A stretch of 64,000 nt of DNA from Streptomyces vietnamensis (GTDB lineage Bacteria; Actinomycetota; Actinomycetes; Streptomycetales; Streptomycetaceae). Under the pieces are notes generated by a model that saw only the letters and a list, made by a program, of their open reading frames with translations, was not told the origin of the DNA and did not search any database. Where the stretch lies: contig NZ_CP010407.1 of NCBI RefSeq assembly GCF_000830005.1, positions 2,337,001 to 2,401,000 of the forward strand, given 5' to 3'. Each line of letters opens with the position of its first letter. The stretch's first letter is position 1. Below, in pieces: positions 1 through 8,710 of the stretch. The translations under genes were made by a program, and so were the position numbers.

Positions 1-2670
1 CTCCTCGGCGCGGCGGGCGACGGCAAGCCCGGAGGCGACTCTTCCCTCCAGGAGCAGTTCGCAAACGCGGCGCGCGAGTTCGATGTGCCGCAGAGCGTGC
101 TGATGGCGGTGTCGTACCAGCAGAGCCGGTGGGAGTCGCACGACGGCGAGCCGAGCACGATCGGCTCGTACAACGTCATGGGTCTGACGAAGGTCGACCC
201 GGAGGACGTGGACCAGAAGGTCACCGACGAGCAGATCGATCACTTCAACGGCTCCGGCCGGCCGGAGATCGAGAAGACCTTCGACCGCGAGAAGGTCCGG
301 CGCATCCTGGAGAAGGCGCTCGTCGACACCGACGACCCCCGGCTCCACACCCTGGACAAGGCCGCCGAGCTGATCGACAGCTCCACCCAGACCGTCCAGA
401 ACGACACCTCGGCCTCCATCCGGGCCGGTGCGGCGCTTCTCGCCGATTACCAGAAGCAGGCCGGCGCCGAGCTGTCCGACGAGCCGGGCGACTGGTACCC
501 GGCCGTGGCGCGGTTCAGCCAGTCCCCCGAGAAGAAGGGCGCCGACCTCTTCGCGAAGCGCGTCTTCGACTCGATCAAGACCGGTGAGCGGGAGCTCACC
601 CTCGACGGCGAGCAGGTCACCCTGCCGGCCGACCCTGCGGTCGACCCGGTCAAGCCGTCGAACGTGCCGCTGGCCGCGACCTTCGCGAGCACGACGGAGA
701 CCACGCTCCCCGAGTGCCCCGCCGGCCTCAACTGCAACGTCAAGCTGAGCGTCCCCAACTCCGCGGGGAAGAAGAACTACACCGCCGGAGACCGCCCCAA
801 CCAGGGCACGGACATCCGCCAGATCGTCATCCACGACACCGAAGGCGGCTACGACGGCTCGCTCCAGGTGCTCACCGACCCGACCGGGTCGGGCAGCGCC
901 CACTATCTGATCCGCGCCTCGGACGGTCTGGTCACCCAGATGCTCGAGAACAAGAACCTGGCGTGGCACGCGGGCAACTGGACCCACAACATGCACGCGA
1001 TCGGCGTGGAGCACGAGGGCTACGCCATCAAGGAGGGCAGCTGGTACACCCCGTCCCAGTACGCCTCCTCCGCCGCCCTGGTGAAGTTCCTCGCGAACAA
1101 GTACGGCGTGCCGATCGACCGCGAGCACATCATCGGCCACGACGAGGTGGCACTCCAGACGGACGACAACGTCGACTCGCTCCACTGGGACGCGGGCCCG
1201 TACTGGGACTGGAACTACTACATGTCCCTCCTGGGCGCCCCGCAGGGCGACAAGGGAGCGGGCGGTCTGCTCCGCGCCGGCCAGGTGGTCCGGGTGGTCC
1301 CGCCGTTCACCACGGCGAACCAGCCGACGCTGACCACCGGCGGCACGGCCGTCCCGGCGCGTCCGTCCAACTTCGGCTACCTGTACACGTCGCCCTCGAC
1401 GAGCGCGACGACGCTGAAGGACCCGTACTACAGCTCGGGCTGGTCCGAGGGCTCGAACTACGGCAACAAGGTCCGCGCCGGCGGCCTCTACGTCGTCGCC
1501 GAGACCCGCACCGACTGGACGGCGATCTGGTACGCGGGTGAGAAGGCCTGGTTCTACAACCCGGGCGGCCAGTACACCGTGCCGGTGTCCGGCGCCACGA
1601 CCGTGAAGCTCAAGTCGGGCCTCGCCTCGACCAAGGTCTTCGGCCGCTCCTTCCCGGACACCGCCGCCTACACCGCGGCCGGCCTGACCCCGCCGGGCGA
1701 CGAGAACGACCCGCTGTCGAAGTTCACCTTCTCCTCCGGCCAGGCCTACGTGAAGGCCGGTCCCGCGGTGAAGGGCGACGACTGGTTCGGCTCCGCCCAG
1801 AAGAACGTCGTCGGCAACGTGCTCTTCGTGCCGATCCGCTTCCACCACAAGATCGTCTGGGTGAAGCAGAGCGACATCGTGGAGGCGCCCGGCGCCGCCC
1901 CCGTCGCCACCACCGACCGCTACAACGTCATCGCCCGCGACAAGGACGGCGTCCTCTGGCAGTACCAGGGCACCGGTTCGGGCACCTCGTTCCTGACGCG
2001 GTACCGGGTCGGGCCCGGGTGGGGCGGGTACAACGCGATCACGCCGATGACGGCGCTGCGGGCCGACGGGACCGGGGACATGGTCGCCCGGGACAAGGAC
2101 GGCGTGCTCTGGTACTACCAGGGCAGCGGCAACCCCTCCGCCCCGTTCAAGGCGCGGCTCAAGGTCGGCGCCGGTTGGGGGATCTACAACAAGCTGCTCG
2201 GCGCGCGGGACATGAACGCCGACGGCCGGCCGGACCTGATCGCCCGCGACGCCTCCGGCGTCCTGTGGCTGTACACGAACACGGGCGCCACCCCGAACCC
2301 CTTCGCGACCCGGGTCAAGGTGGGCGGCGGCTGGAACGTCTACAACGAGCTCATCAGCACCGGTGACATGACCGGTGACGGCAAGCCGGACCTGATCGCC
2401 CGCGACACGACCGGCACGCTGTGGCTGTACAAGAACACGGGCGGCTCCCCGAACCCGTACGCCACCCGTGCCAAGGTCGGCGGCGGCTGGGGCGTCTACA
2501 ACGTCATGGTCGGCCCGAGCGACCTGGACAAGGACGGCAAGCCGGACCTGATCGCCCGGGACGCCTCCGGTGTCCTGTGGTTCTACAAGAACACCAACGG
2601 CTACCCGAACCCGTACGCCACCCGCGTCTCGATCGGCAGCGGCTGGGGGATCTACAACCTGATCGTCTGA
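1..2670 (+). CDS. Secreted N-acetylmuramoyl-L-alanine amidase / PGRP-like protein with C-terminal FG-GAP repeats (5' partial)
   Basis: The frame is open from base 1 and no signal peptide is visible, so the start lies upstream of the window; the first GTG in view (85) is probably internal. Counting from that GTG, residues about 240-355 look like a type 2 amidase/peptidoglycan recognition domain: IVIHDTEGG, then AWHAGNW, GVEHEG and IIGHDEV supply the expected zinc-ligand histidines. From about residue 610 to the end there are five FG-GAP/VCBS-type repeats with the core ARDxxGxLWxY, spaced exactly 52 residues (156 bases) apart. Such repeats probably fold as a propeller-like adhesion module. Inferred role: cell-wall hydrolysis outside the cell. 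A strong terminator follows at 2700. Confidence 0.85.
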   Translation, partial: LLGAAGDGKPGGDSSLQEQFANAAREFDVPQSVLMAVSYQQSRWESHDGEPSTIGSYNVMGLTKVDPEDVDQKVTDEQIDHFNGSGRPEIEKTFDREKVRRILEKALVDTDDPRLHTLDKAAELIDSSTQTVQNDTSASIRAGAALLADYQKQAGAELSDEPGDWYPAVARFSQSPEKKGADLFAKRVFDSIKTGERELTLDGEQVTLPADPAVDPVKPSNVPLAATFASTTETTLPECPAGLNCNVKLSVPNSAGKKNYTAGDRPNQGTDIRQIVIHDTEGGYDGSLQVLTDPTGSGSAHYLIRASDGLVTQMLENKNLAWHAGNWTHNMHAIGVEHEGYAIKEGSWYTPSQYASSAALVKFLANKYGVPIDREHIIGHDEVALQTDDNVDSLHWDAGPYWDWNYYMSLLGAPQGDKGAGGLLRAGQVVRVVPPFTTANQPTLTTGGTAVPARPSNFGYLYTSPSTSATTLKDPYYSSGWSEGSNYGNKVRAGGLYVVAETRTDWTAIWYAGEKAWFYNPGGQYTVPVSGATTVKLKSGLASTKVFGRSFPDTAAYTAAGLTPPGDENDPLSKFTFSSGQAYVKAGPAVKGDDWFGSAQKNVVGNVLFVPIRFHHKIVWVKQSDIVEAPGAAPVATTDRYNVIARDKDGVLWQYQGTGSGTSFLTRYRVGPGWGGYNAITPMTALRADGTGDMVARDKDGVLWYYQGSGNPSAPFKARLKVGAGWGIYNKLLGARDMNADGRPDLIARDASGVLWLYTNTGATPNPFATRVKVGGGWNVYNELISTGDMTGDGKPDLIARDTTGTLWLYKNTGGSPNPYATRAKVGGGWGVYNVMVGPSDLDKDGKPDLIARDASGVLWFYKNTNGYPNPYATRVSIGSGWGIYNLIV

Positions 2671-2699
2671 TCGGGTCGCAGGTCTGATCGCAGGGCCGC

Positions 2700-2739
2700 G
2701 GGGTCCGTTCCGCACCGTCCACGGTGCGGAACGGACCCC
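2700..2739 (+). terminator. Terminator after the amidase gene
   Basis: A perfect 19-base inverted repeat begins 30 bases after the amidase stop codon. The arms are 2700-2718 and 2721-2739, and the left arm starts GGGGTCCGTTCC. There is no U-run, which is usual for streptomycete terminators. It separates the amidase from the trp leader. Confidence 0.8.
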
Positions 2740-2771
2740 GTTCCCGTGTCCCGCTGGGTTACAGTGCTCGC

Positions 2772-2828
2772 ATGTACGCGCACTCGAACCAGAACTGGTG
2801 GTGGACCGCTCATCCGGCGGCCCACTGA
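2772..2828 (+). CDS. trpL: trp leader peptide with three consecutive Trp codons
   Basis: A short open frame encodes MYAHSNQNWWWTAHPAAH (18 residues). Three adjacent TGG codons lie at 2796-2804. It ends 25 bases before a GC-rich hairpin (2854-2876) and 107 bases before the anthranilate synthase start. Leader, Trp codons, hairpin and trp gene together are the arrangement of a transcription attenuator, in which ribosome stalling at Trp codons prevents the terminator from folding. A trp attenuator ahead of an anthranilate synthase gene has been reported in Streptomyces venezuelae. No good ribosome-binding site precedes the ATG. TACAGT ends 7 bases upstream of the ATG and could be a -10 box for a leaderless transcript, but that is inference. 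Confidence 0.85.
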   Translation: MYAHSNQNWWWTAHPAAH

Positions 2829-2853
2829 TCTCGCGTACACCGACAGACACGCG

Positions 2854-2880
2854 AAGGCCGCCCGAGGGGCGGCCTTTCTC
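2854..2880 (+). promoter_or_regulatory. trp attenuator terminator hairpin
   Basis: The inverted repeat AAGGCCGCCC (2854-2863) / GGGCGGCCTT (2867-2876) is followed by TCTC, between the Trp-rich leader peptide and trpE. It is the probable attenuator terminator. The competing antiterminator should pair the region around the Trp codons and the leader stop with the left arm, but I did not fold it. Confidence 0.75.
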
Positions 2881-2935
2881 GTACCCGGGGCCGTTCCTCC
2901 TCTCCGTACTCCGCTCGGAAGGAACGACACGCCCC

Positions 2936-4804
2936 ATGGACCTCTCCCGTCTCCTCGACGACTCCTGCCCTCCCTTCGCCCTGCTGCGCCGCCGCACCCC
3001 CGGCCGTGACCACGACACCGTCGAGGTGCTGATCGGCCGGGTCCACGAGGCCGAGCGCCTCGCGGAGCTGCCCGTGGGCCCGCTGCCGACGCTCGCGCTC
3101 GTGCCCTTCCGGCAGATCCGGGAGCGCGGCTTCGACGTGCGGGACGACGGCACCCCGCTCTCCGTGCTCGTCGCCGACGAGGCGTACGAGCTGCCGCTCG
3201 ACGAGGCCCTCGCCGCGCTGCCCGCCCATGACGTACGGGTGGAGGGCGGCGGGTTCGACGTCTCCGACGAGGACTACGCGGAGACCGTGCGGCGGGTCAT
3301 CGACGAGGAGATCGGCTCCGGCGAGGGCGCGAACTTCGTGATCCGGCGCACCTACACCGGCGAGATCCCGGGCTTCGGGCGCGCCGACGCGCTCGCCCTG
3401 TTCCGGCGGCTGCTCGCGGGCGAGCGGGGCGCGTACTGGACGTTCGTCGTGCACACCGGGGACCGGACGCTCGTCGGGGCGAGCCCCGAGGTGCACGTCC
3501 GGATGTCGGGGGGCACGGTCGTGATGAACCCGATCAGCGGCACGTACCGCTACCCGGCCGGGGCCGCCCCGACCCCCGAGGACCTGCTCGCCTTCCTCGC
3601 CGACCGCAAGGAGACCGAAGAGCTCTCCATGGTGGTGGACGAGGAGCTGAAGATGATGTGCACGGTCGGCGACATGGGCGGGGTGGTGGTCGGTCCGCGG
3701 CTCAAGGAGATGGCCCATCTCGCGCACACCGAGTACGAGTTGCGCGGCCGGTCCTCGCTGGACGTGCGGGAGGTGCTGCGGGAGACGATGTTCGCGGCGA
3801 CCGTGACCGGCTCGCCGGTGCAGAACGCCTGCCGGGTGATCGAGCGTCACGAGGAGGGCGGCCGGGGGTACTACGCGGGCGCCCTGGCCCTGCTCGGCAC
3901 GGACGCGAACGGGGCGCAGACGCTGGACTCGCCCATCCTGATCCGTACCGCCGACATCGCCGCCGACGGACGGCTGCGGGTGCCGGTGGGTGCCACGCTC
4001 GTACGGCACTCGGACCCGGATGGTGAAGTCGCGGAGACCCACGCGAAGGCGGCGGGGGTGCTCACCGCGCTCGGGGTACGGGAGGGGCGGCCGCACGACG
4101 GGTCCCCGGTGGCGCCCCGCCTCGCCGACGACCCCCGGGTGCGGGCCGCGCTCGACGCGCGTCGTGCGGACCTCGCGCCGTTCTGGCTGAAGATGCAGGT
4201 CAGGTCGGCGGAGCTGTCCGGGCACGCGCTCGTGATCGACGCCGAGGACACCTTCACGGCGATGCTGGCGCACGTCCTGCGCTCCTCGGGCCTCGAGGTG
4301 TCGGTGCTCCGCTACGACGAGCCGGGCCTGCGGGAGCTCGCGCTCGCCCACGAGGGCCCGGTCGTCCTCGGACCCGGCCCGGGAAACCCCTCGGACGCGT
4401 CCGACCCGAAGATGCGCTTCCTGCGCGGTCTGACGGCGGAGCTCGTACGGGAACACCGCCACGGCCTGCTCGGCGTCTGCCTCGGGCACGAGCTGATCGC
4501 GGCCGAACTGGGCCTGGACATCGTCCGCAAGCGGACCCCGTTCCAGGGGGCGCAGCTGCGGATCGACCTCTTCGGGCAGGAGCAGACGGTCGGCTTCTAC
4601 AACAGCTTCACCGCCCGCTGCGACGACCGGACGGCGACGGAACTGGCGCTGCACCGCATCGAGGTGAGCCGGGACGCGGAGACCGGCGAGGTGCACGCCC
4701 TGCGCGGACCGGGCTTCGCGGGGGTGCAGTTCCACCCGGAGTCGGTGCTCACGACGGACGGGGCCGCCCTGACGGCCTCGCTGCTCGCCGGCGTGCTGGT
4801 CTAG
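2936..4804 (+). CDS. trpE: Anthranilate synthase, fused TrpE-TrpG
   Basis: A 622-residue protein that should convert chorismate and glutamine to anthranilate, the first committed step of tryptophan synthesis. The N-terminal two thirds is a chorismate-binding TrpE domain, with recognisable ISGTYRYP, EELSMVVDEELKMM and ATVTGSPVQNACRVIE. The last ~190 residues are a class I glutamine amidotransferase: oxyanion segment LGPGPGNPSD, nucleophile Cys in GVCLGHELI, and His/Glu in GVQFHPESV. ATG 2936 is chosen because GGAAGGAAC lies just upstream; the longer frame to 2798 would run through the attenuator. The same architecture occurs in PhzE-type enzymes, but the Trp leader points to primary tryptophan synthesis. 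Its stop overlaps the convergent next gene by four bases. Confidence 0.92.
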   Translation: MDLSRLLDDSCPPFALLRRRTPGRDHDTVEVLIGRVHEAERLAELPVGPLPTLALVPFRQIRERGFDVRDDGTPLSVLVADEAYELPLDEALAALPAHDVRVEGGGFDVSDEDYAETVRRVIDEEIGSGEGANFVIRRTYTGEIPGFGRADALALFRRLLAGERGAYWTFVVHTGDRTLVGASPEVHVRMSGGTVVMNPISGTYRYPAGAAPTPEDLLAFLADRKETEELSMVVDEELKMMCTVGDMGGVVVGPRLKEMAHLAHTEYELRGRSSLDVREVLRETMFAATVTGSPVQNACRVIERHEEGGRGYYAGALALLGTDANGAQTLDSPILIRTADIAADGRLRVPVGATLVRHSDPDGEVAETHAKAAGVLTALGVREGRPHDGSPVAPRLADDPRVRAALDARRADLAPFWLKMQVRSAELSGHALVIDAEDTFTAMLAHVLRSSGLEVSVLRYDEPGLRELALAHEGPVVLGPGPGNPSDASDPKMRFLRGLTAELVREHRHGLLGVCLGHELIAAELGLDIVRKRTPFQGAQLRIDLFGQEQTVGFYNSFTARCDDRTATELALHRIEVSRDAETGEVHALRGPGFAGVQFHPESVLTTDGAALTASLLAGVLV

Positions 4805-5799
4805 GAGGCCCTCGGGACCAGGACGTTCTCGCTGCGCCGCCCCGCGCCGTAGTCGAGGACGTTCTGGACCGTCGTGTCGATGATCTGGCCGACCGCGTCC
4901 GTCGTGTAGTACGCCTGGTGGGAGGTCACCACCACGTTCGGGAAGGTGACCAGGCGGGCCAGGGTGTCGTCCTCGACGACCTCCAGGGACTTGTCGAGGA
5001 AGAAGAGCCCGGCCTCCGCCTCGTACACGTCCAGGCCGACTCCGGCGAAACGGCCGGACCGGAGCTCGGTGACGAGGGCCTCGGTGTCGACGAGGCCGCC
5101 GCGGCTGGAGTTCACCAGGAGGGCGTCGTCCTTCATGGCCTTGAGGGCGGCGGCGTCGACGAGGTGCCAGGTGGCCTCCATGAGCGGGACGTGGAGGCTG
5201 ATGAGGTCGGCCTCGGCGAAGAGCCGCTCCTTCTCGACGTACTTCATGCCGAGTTCCACGCAGGCGGGGTTCTCGGCGACGTCCCAGCCGAGGAGGTTCA
5301 TGCCGAAGCCGTGGGCGATCCGGGTGAAGGCCTCGCCGATCTTGCCGGTGCCGAGGACGCCGACGGTACGGCCCCGCAGGTCACGGCCCATCAGTCCGTC
5401 GAGCCGGAAGTCGAAGTCGCGGGTCCGGTTGGAGGCGCGGACGATCCGGCGGTTGACCGCCAGGGCCAGGGTCCAGGCGAACTCGGCGACGGAGTAAGGC
5501 GAGTAGGACGAGACCCGGGCGACGGTGAGGCCGAGGCGCTCGGCGACCTCCAGGTCGATGTTGTTGAAGCCCGTGGAGCGCTGGGCGATCATCCGGGTCC
5601 CGCCGGCGGCGAGGGTCTGCAGGACCCGGTGGTTCAGATCGGCGTTGACGCTGGTGGAGATGATCTCGTAGCCGGCGGCGATGGGGGCGGTGTCCTCATT
5701 GAGGAAGACGCTCAGGCAGCGGACGTCGTGGTGTCCCTCGAAGGCCTTCTCCATGAGGGGCCGCTCGTCCGCCTGCACGCCGAATGCCAGGATTTCCAC
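4801..5799 (-). CDS. D-isomer-specific 2-hydroxyacid dehydrogenase (D-lactate dehydrogenase-like)
   Basis: A 332-residue NAD-dependent dehydrogenase of the LdhA/fermentative D-lactate type. The Rossmann motif LGTGKIGEAF is near residue 150. The family's catalytic triad positions are visible as Arg in NSSRGG, Glu in DVYEAEAG and His in TSHQAYYT. It probably interconverts a 2-ketoacid such as pyruvate with its D-hydroxyacid. The start follows a region with a perfect 15-base inverted repeat (5819-5853) that is a plausible operator. The stop codon shares the palindrome CTAG with the stop of the convergent trpE gene. The substrate cannot be fixed from sequence alone. Confidence 0.88.
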   Translation of the reverse strand: MEILAFGVQADERPLMEKAFEGHHDVRCLSVFLNEDTAPIAAGYEIISTSVNADLNHRVLQTLAAGGTRMIAQRSTGFNNIDLEVAERLGLTVARVSSYSPYSVAEFAWTLALAVNRRIVRASNRTRDFDFRLDGLMGRDLRGRTVGVLGTGKIGEAFTRIAHGFGMNLLGWDVAENPACVELGMKYVEKERLFAEADLISLHVPLMEATWHLVDAAALKAMKDDALLVNSSRGGLVDTEALVTELRSGRFAGVGLDVYEAEAGLFFLDKSLEVVEDDTLARLVTFPNVVVTSHQAYYTTDAVGQIIDTTVQNVLDYGAGRRSENVLVPRAS

Positions 5800-5818
5800 G
5801 GGATTCCCCTCAACATCA

Positions 5819-5853
5819 CGATGGGCCGTATATGCGGAATATACGGCCCATCG
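5819..5853. promoter_or_regulatory. Perfect 15-base inverted repeat upstream of the 2-hydroxyacid dehydrogenase
   Basis: The arms are CGATGGGCCGTATAT and ATATACGGCCCATCG with a 5-base centre. The repeat lies 20 bases upstream of the dehydrogenase start and 15 bases past the stop of the response regulator gene, both on the minus strand. It could terminate the regulator transcript, act as an operator for the dehydrogenase, or do both. The AT-containing symmetric core (GTATAT..ATATAC) is unusual for a terminator here and looks like a repressor site. Confidence 0.6.
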
Positions 5854-5868
5854 TCGTCCCCGGCCGCC

Positions 5869-6540
5869 TCAGGCGTCGTCGAGGCCGCGCTCGATGGCGT
5901 ACCGGACGAGCTCCACCCTGTTGTGCAGCTGGAGCTTGCCCAGGGTGTTCTGGACGTGGTTCTGCACCGTGCGGTGCGAGATGACGAGGCGCTCGGCGAT
6001 CTGCTTGTAGCTGAGGCCCTTGGCGACGAGCCGCAGCACCTCGGTCTCGCGCTCGGTGAGCTGCGGGGCCTTCGGCTCGTCGGCGCCGGCCGCCGGGGCG
6101 GGCTCGGAGGCCAGCCGGCGGTACTCGCCGAGGACCAGGCCGGCCAGGCCCGGGGTGAAGACGGGGTCGCCGACGGCCGTGCGGCGGACCGCGTCGATCA
6201 GCTCCTCCGTACTGGCCGACTTGAGGAGGTAGCCGGTGGCGCCGGACTTGACGGCCTCCAGGACGTCGGCGTGCTCGCCGCTCGCCGAGAGGACGAGGAC
6301 CCGCAGCTCGGGACGGCCGCCGACGAGCTCCTTGCAGACCTGGACGCCCGGCTTGACCGGCAGGTTCAGGTCCAGGACGAGGACGTCGGGACCGGCCGCG
6401 GCGGCGCGGCGCACGGCCTGCTCGCCGTCGCCGGCGGTGGCGACCACGTCGAAGCCCGCCTCCGCGAGGTCGCGGGCGACCGCGTCCCGCCACATCGGAT
6501 GGTCGTCGACGACCATCACCTTGATCCGCTGCTCGCTCAC
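5869..6540 (-). CDS. macR: NarL/FixJ-family response regulator (MacR-like)
   Basis: A 223-residue response regulator. The receiver domain (residues ~5-120) has the acidic pair in VVDDHP, phosphoacceptor Asp in LVLDLNLP and Lys in YLLKSAS. The C-terminal LuxR-type helix-turn-helix is seen as LTEREVLRLVAKGLSYKQ-like segments and SHRTVQNHVQN. The GTG start (6540) overlaps the kinase stop in GTGA, implying translational coupling. The neighbourhood (next to trpE and an acyltransferase, near glkA) fits the MacRS system described in Streptomyces coelicolor, which controls morphogenesis-related membrane proteins. The gene name rests on memory of that context, not on a search. Confidence 0.85.
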   Translation of the reverse strand: MSEQRIKVMVVDDHPMWRDAVARDLAEAGFDVVATAGDGEQAVRRAAAAGPDVLVLDLNLPVKPGVQVCKELVGGRPELRVLVLSASGEHADVLEAVKSGATGYLLKSASTEELIDAVRRTAVGDPVFTPGLAGLVLGEYRRLASEPAPAAGADEPKAPQLTERETEVLRLVAKGLSYKQIAERLVISHRTVQNHVQNTLGKLQLHNRVELVRYAIERGLDDA

Positions 6541-7766
6541 TTCTCCCCTGCCTTCCCCCGTGGAACCTTCAACTCGACTTCCGTGCCCTGGCCGGGGACC
6601 GAGATCAGCTCGGCCGAGCCGCCCAGATCCCGCAGTCTCCCCCGGATGGACAGGGCGACGCCCATCCGGCCCTCGCCCCAGGCCTCCGCGAGGCGGCCCT
6701 CGGGGATGCCGGGACCGTCGTCCCGGACGGTGACGATCACCTCGTCCGGCCAGTCCTCGATCAGGATCCACGCGTGCGCGTCCTCGCCGGCGTGCACCCG
6801 GACGTTGTCCAGGGCGGCGCCGACGGCGTTGGCCAGCTCGCGGGCGGCGGGCGGCGGCAGCAGGACCGGGGCGCCCGGCTCGGAGAGGGTGACCTTGGCC
6901 CCGGCGCGCGGGGCGAGCAGGACGCGGAGGTCGACGGGCGCGTCGCCCGCGCCATAAGGGGGATCGTCGTCCACCTCGACGACCCGGACGAAGGCGCCCT
7001 CGGACTCGTCCTCGGAGACCAGGCTGGGCCGGGTGAGCCCGCCCGCGACGAGGGTGCGGAGGGCCACCTCCTGCTCCCCCGCCATCCGGCCGAGCTCGGC
7101 GGCCTCGCCGCCGAGCGCCGTGCCGCGCCGCTGCACCATCGCGAGGACCTGGAGGACGCTGTCGTGGATGTCGCGGGCCAGCCGCTCCCGCTCCCGGGTC
7201 GCGGCCTCGATCTCCAGGGCGCGGGCGAGGGTGCGCTCGGAGGCGCGGGCGACCTCGACGACGTAGCCGATGGCGATGGAGGCGACCCAGACCAGGAGCA
7301 CGTTGTGGAAGGTGTCCCGGGTGGGGTGCCCGCGCTCGACGATGTTGGCGACGGCGACCAGGGAGGAGGCGACGCCGGCCCAGCGCCAGCCGCCCTTGAT
7401 CGCGAACGCGAGGACGGATCCCGCGGTCCATATCGACGGCAGGGTGGGGCCGTCGACCGACTGGGCCTGGGCGTCGACGAGCGGGGTGAGGAGGATGCCG
7501 ACGAGGGCGACGGCGAGGTCGGCGCCGAGGAAGCGCTTGGTGCAGCTCGCCGCGTTCGCCACCTTGGGGAGGGTGGCGAGGGTCCAGACGCCCAGCACCG
7601 CCAGATAGGCGACGGCGATCCAGGGCCGCTCGTACCGCTCCCGGCCGAACACGAAGATCAGCACCGCGTAGACCATCGTCAGGACGCGGTAGCCGGTCAG
7701 CGCCCGCCACAGCGGCAGCTCGACCGACATGCGCACGACACGCTCGCGCTTGGCCATCTCCCCCAC
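6537..7766 (-). CDS. macS: Sensor histidine kinase (MacS-like)
   Basis: A ~409-residue membrane kinase with several hydrophobic segments in the first ~170 residues. The HisKA_3 dimerisation motif is ERLARDIHDSVLQVLA, where His is the phosphoacceptor. The HATPase domain has an N-box-like ALDNVRVHA, then VRDDGPGIPEG and GRMGVALSIRGR. It should phosphorylate the response regulator encoded immediately downstream, with which it overlaps by four bases. Alternative starts are GTG 7766, ATG 7757 and ATG 7730; I keep 7766 because GAGGGG lies at suitable spacing. No obvious ligand-binding domain is present, so the signal is unknown. Confidence 0.85.
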   Translation of the reverse strand: MGEMAKRERVVRMSVELPLWRALTGYRVLTMVYAVLIFVFGRERYERPWIAVAYLAVLGVWTLATLPKVANAASCTKRFLGADLAVALVGILLTPLVDAQAQSVDGPTLPSIWTAGSVLAFAIKGGWRWAGVASSLVAVANIVERGHPTRDTFHNVLLVWVASIAIGYVVEVARASERTLARALEIEAATRERERLARDIHDSVLQVLAMVQRRGTALGGEAAELGRMAGEQEVALRTLVAGGLTRPSLVSEDESEGAFVRVVEVDDDPPYGAGDAPVDLRVLLAPRAGAKVTLSEPGAPVLLPPPAARELANAVGAALDNVRVHAGEDAHAWILIEDWPDEVIVTVRDDGPGIPEGRLAEAWGEGRMGVALSIRGRLRDLGGSAELISVPGQGTEVELKVPRGKAGEK

Positions 7767-7790
7767 CCCCGGAAAACCCCTCGCGGGGAC

Positions 7791-8522
7791 TTACGCGCCG
7801 GACTCTTCCCGAGCGGCGATCTCGGCCTTGACGGCCTCCTTGGCCGCCTTCTCCGCCTCCGCGATCTGCCGCTTGGCGGCGGTCGCGTAGATGTCGACGT
7901 ACTCCTGGCCGGACAGCTTCATGATCTCGTACATGACCTCGTCGGTCACCGAGCGGAGGATGAAGCGGTCCCCCTCCATGCCCTGGTAGCGGGTGAAGTC
8001 CAGCGGCTTGCCGATCCGGATCCCCGGGCGCATCAGCTTGGGGACGACCTTGCCGGGCGGCTGGATCTTCTCGGTGTCGATCATGGCGACCGGGATCACT
8101 GGCGCGCCGGTGGCCAGGGCGACGCGCGCCAGACCGCCGGGCTTGCCCCGGTAGAGGCGGCCGTCGGGCGAACGGGTGCCCTCCGGGTAGATCCCGAAGA
8201 GCCCGCCGCCCTCGATGACCTCGATGCCGGCCTTGATGGCCGCCTCGCCCGCGCCGCGGGCACCCGAACGGTCCACCGGGAGCTGGCCGACGCCCTTGAA
8301 GAAGGCGGCGGTGAGCTTGCCCTTCACACCCGGGGTGGTGAAGTACTCGGCCTTGGCGATGAAGGTGACCTTGCGGTCCAGGACGGCGGGCAGGAAGAAG
8401 GAGTCCGAGAAGGACAGGTGGTTGCTCGCGAGGATCGCGGGCCCCTCGGCGGGGATGTTCTCCAGACCCTCCACCCAGGGACGGAAGGCAAGCTTCAGGG
8501 ACCCTCCGATGGAGAACTTCAT
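7791..8522 (-). CDS. 1-acyl-sn-glycerol-3-phosphate acyltransferase family (PlsC)
   Basis: A 243-residue acyltransferase. It has the family's HX4D catalytic motif (NHLSFSD) and the substrate-binding block YPEGTRSPDG, followed by a VPVAMI-type segment. The likely reaction is acylation of lysophosphatidic acid in membrane phospholipid synthesis, at the inner face of the membrane. The C-terminus is a charged Ala/Lys/Glu helix. I chose ATG 8522 (MKFSIGGSLK); an upstream TTG at 8537 (LIYGAMKF) is also possible. It lies 25 bases from the kinase start and is divergent from the hydrolase at 8711. Confidence 0.88.
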   Translation of the reverse strand: MKFSIGGSLKLAFRPWVEGLENIPAEGPAILASNHLSFSDSFFLPAVLDRKVTFIAKAEYFTTPGVKGKLTAAFFKGVGQLPVDRSGARGAGEAAIKAGIEVIEGGGLFGIYPEGTRSPDGRLYRGKPGGLARVALATGAPVIPVAMIDTEKIQPPGKVVPKLMRPGIRIGKPLDFTRYQGMEGDRFILRSVTDEVMYEIMKLSGQEYVDIYATAAKRQIAEAEKAAKEAVKAEIAAREESGA

Positions 8523-8710
8523 TGCGCCGTAGATCAACTCGCCATGCCTTCCGTGTGCCGTCGCCCCGACTTTATCCCGTACCGACGCACGGCCCCCGCT
8601 ACGGCCCTGGTCGGTGTCGGTCCGGTCGCGTACCGTGAAGGTCCTTCCCCATCTTCCGTCGCTCCGGCGCACCCGCAGACGCCGGAGTCGCAACCGAACA
8701 GGAGACCCCG

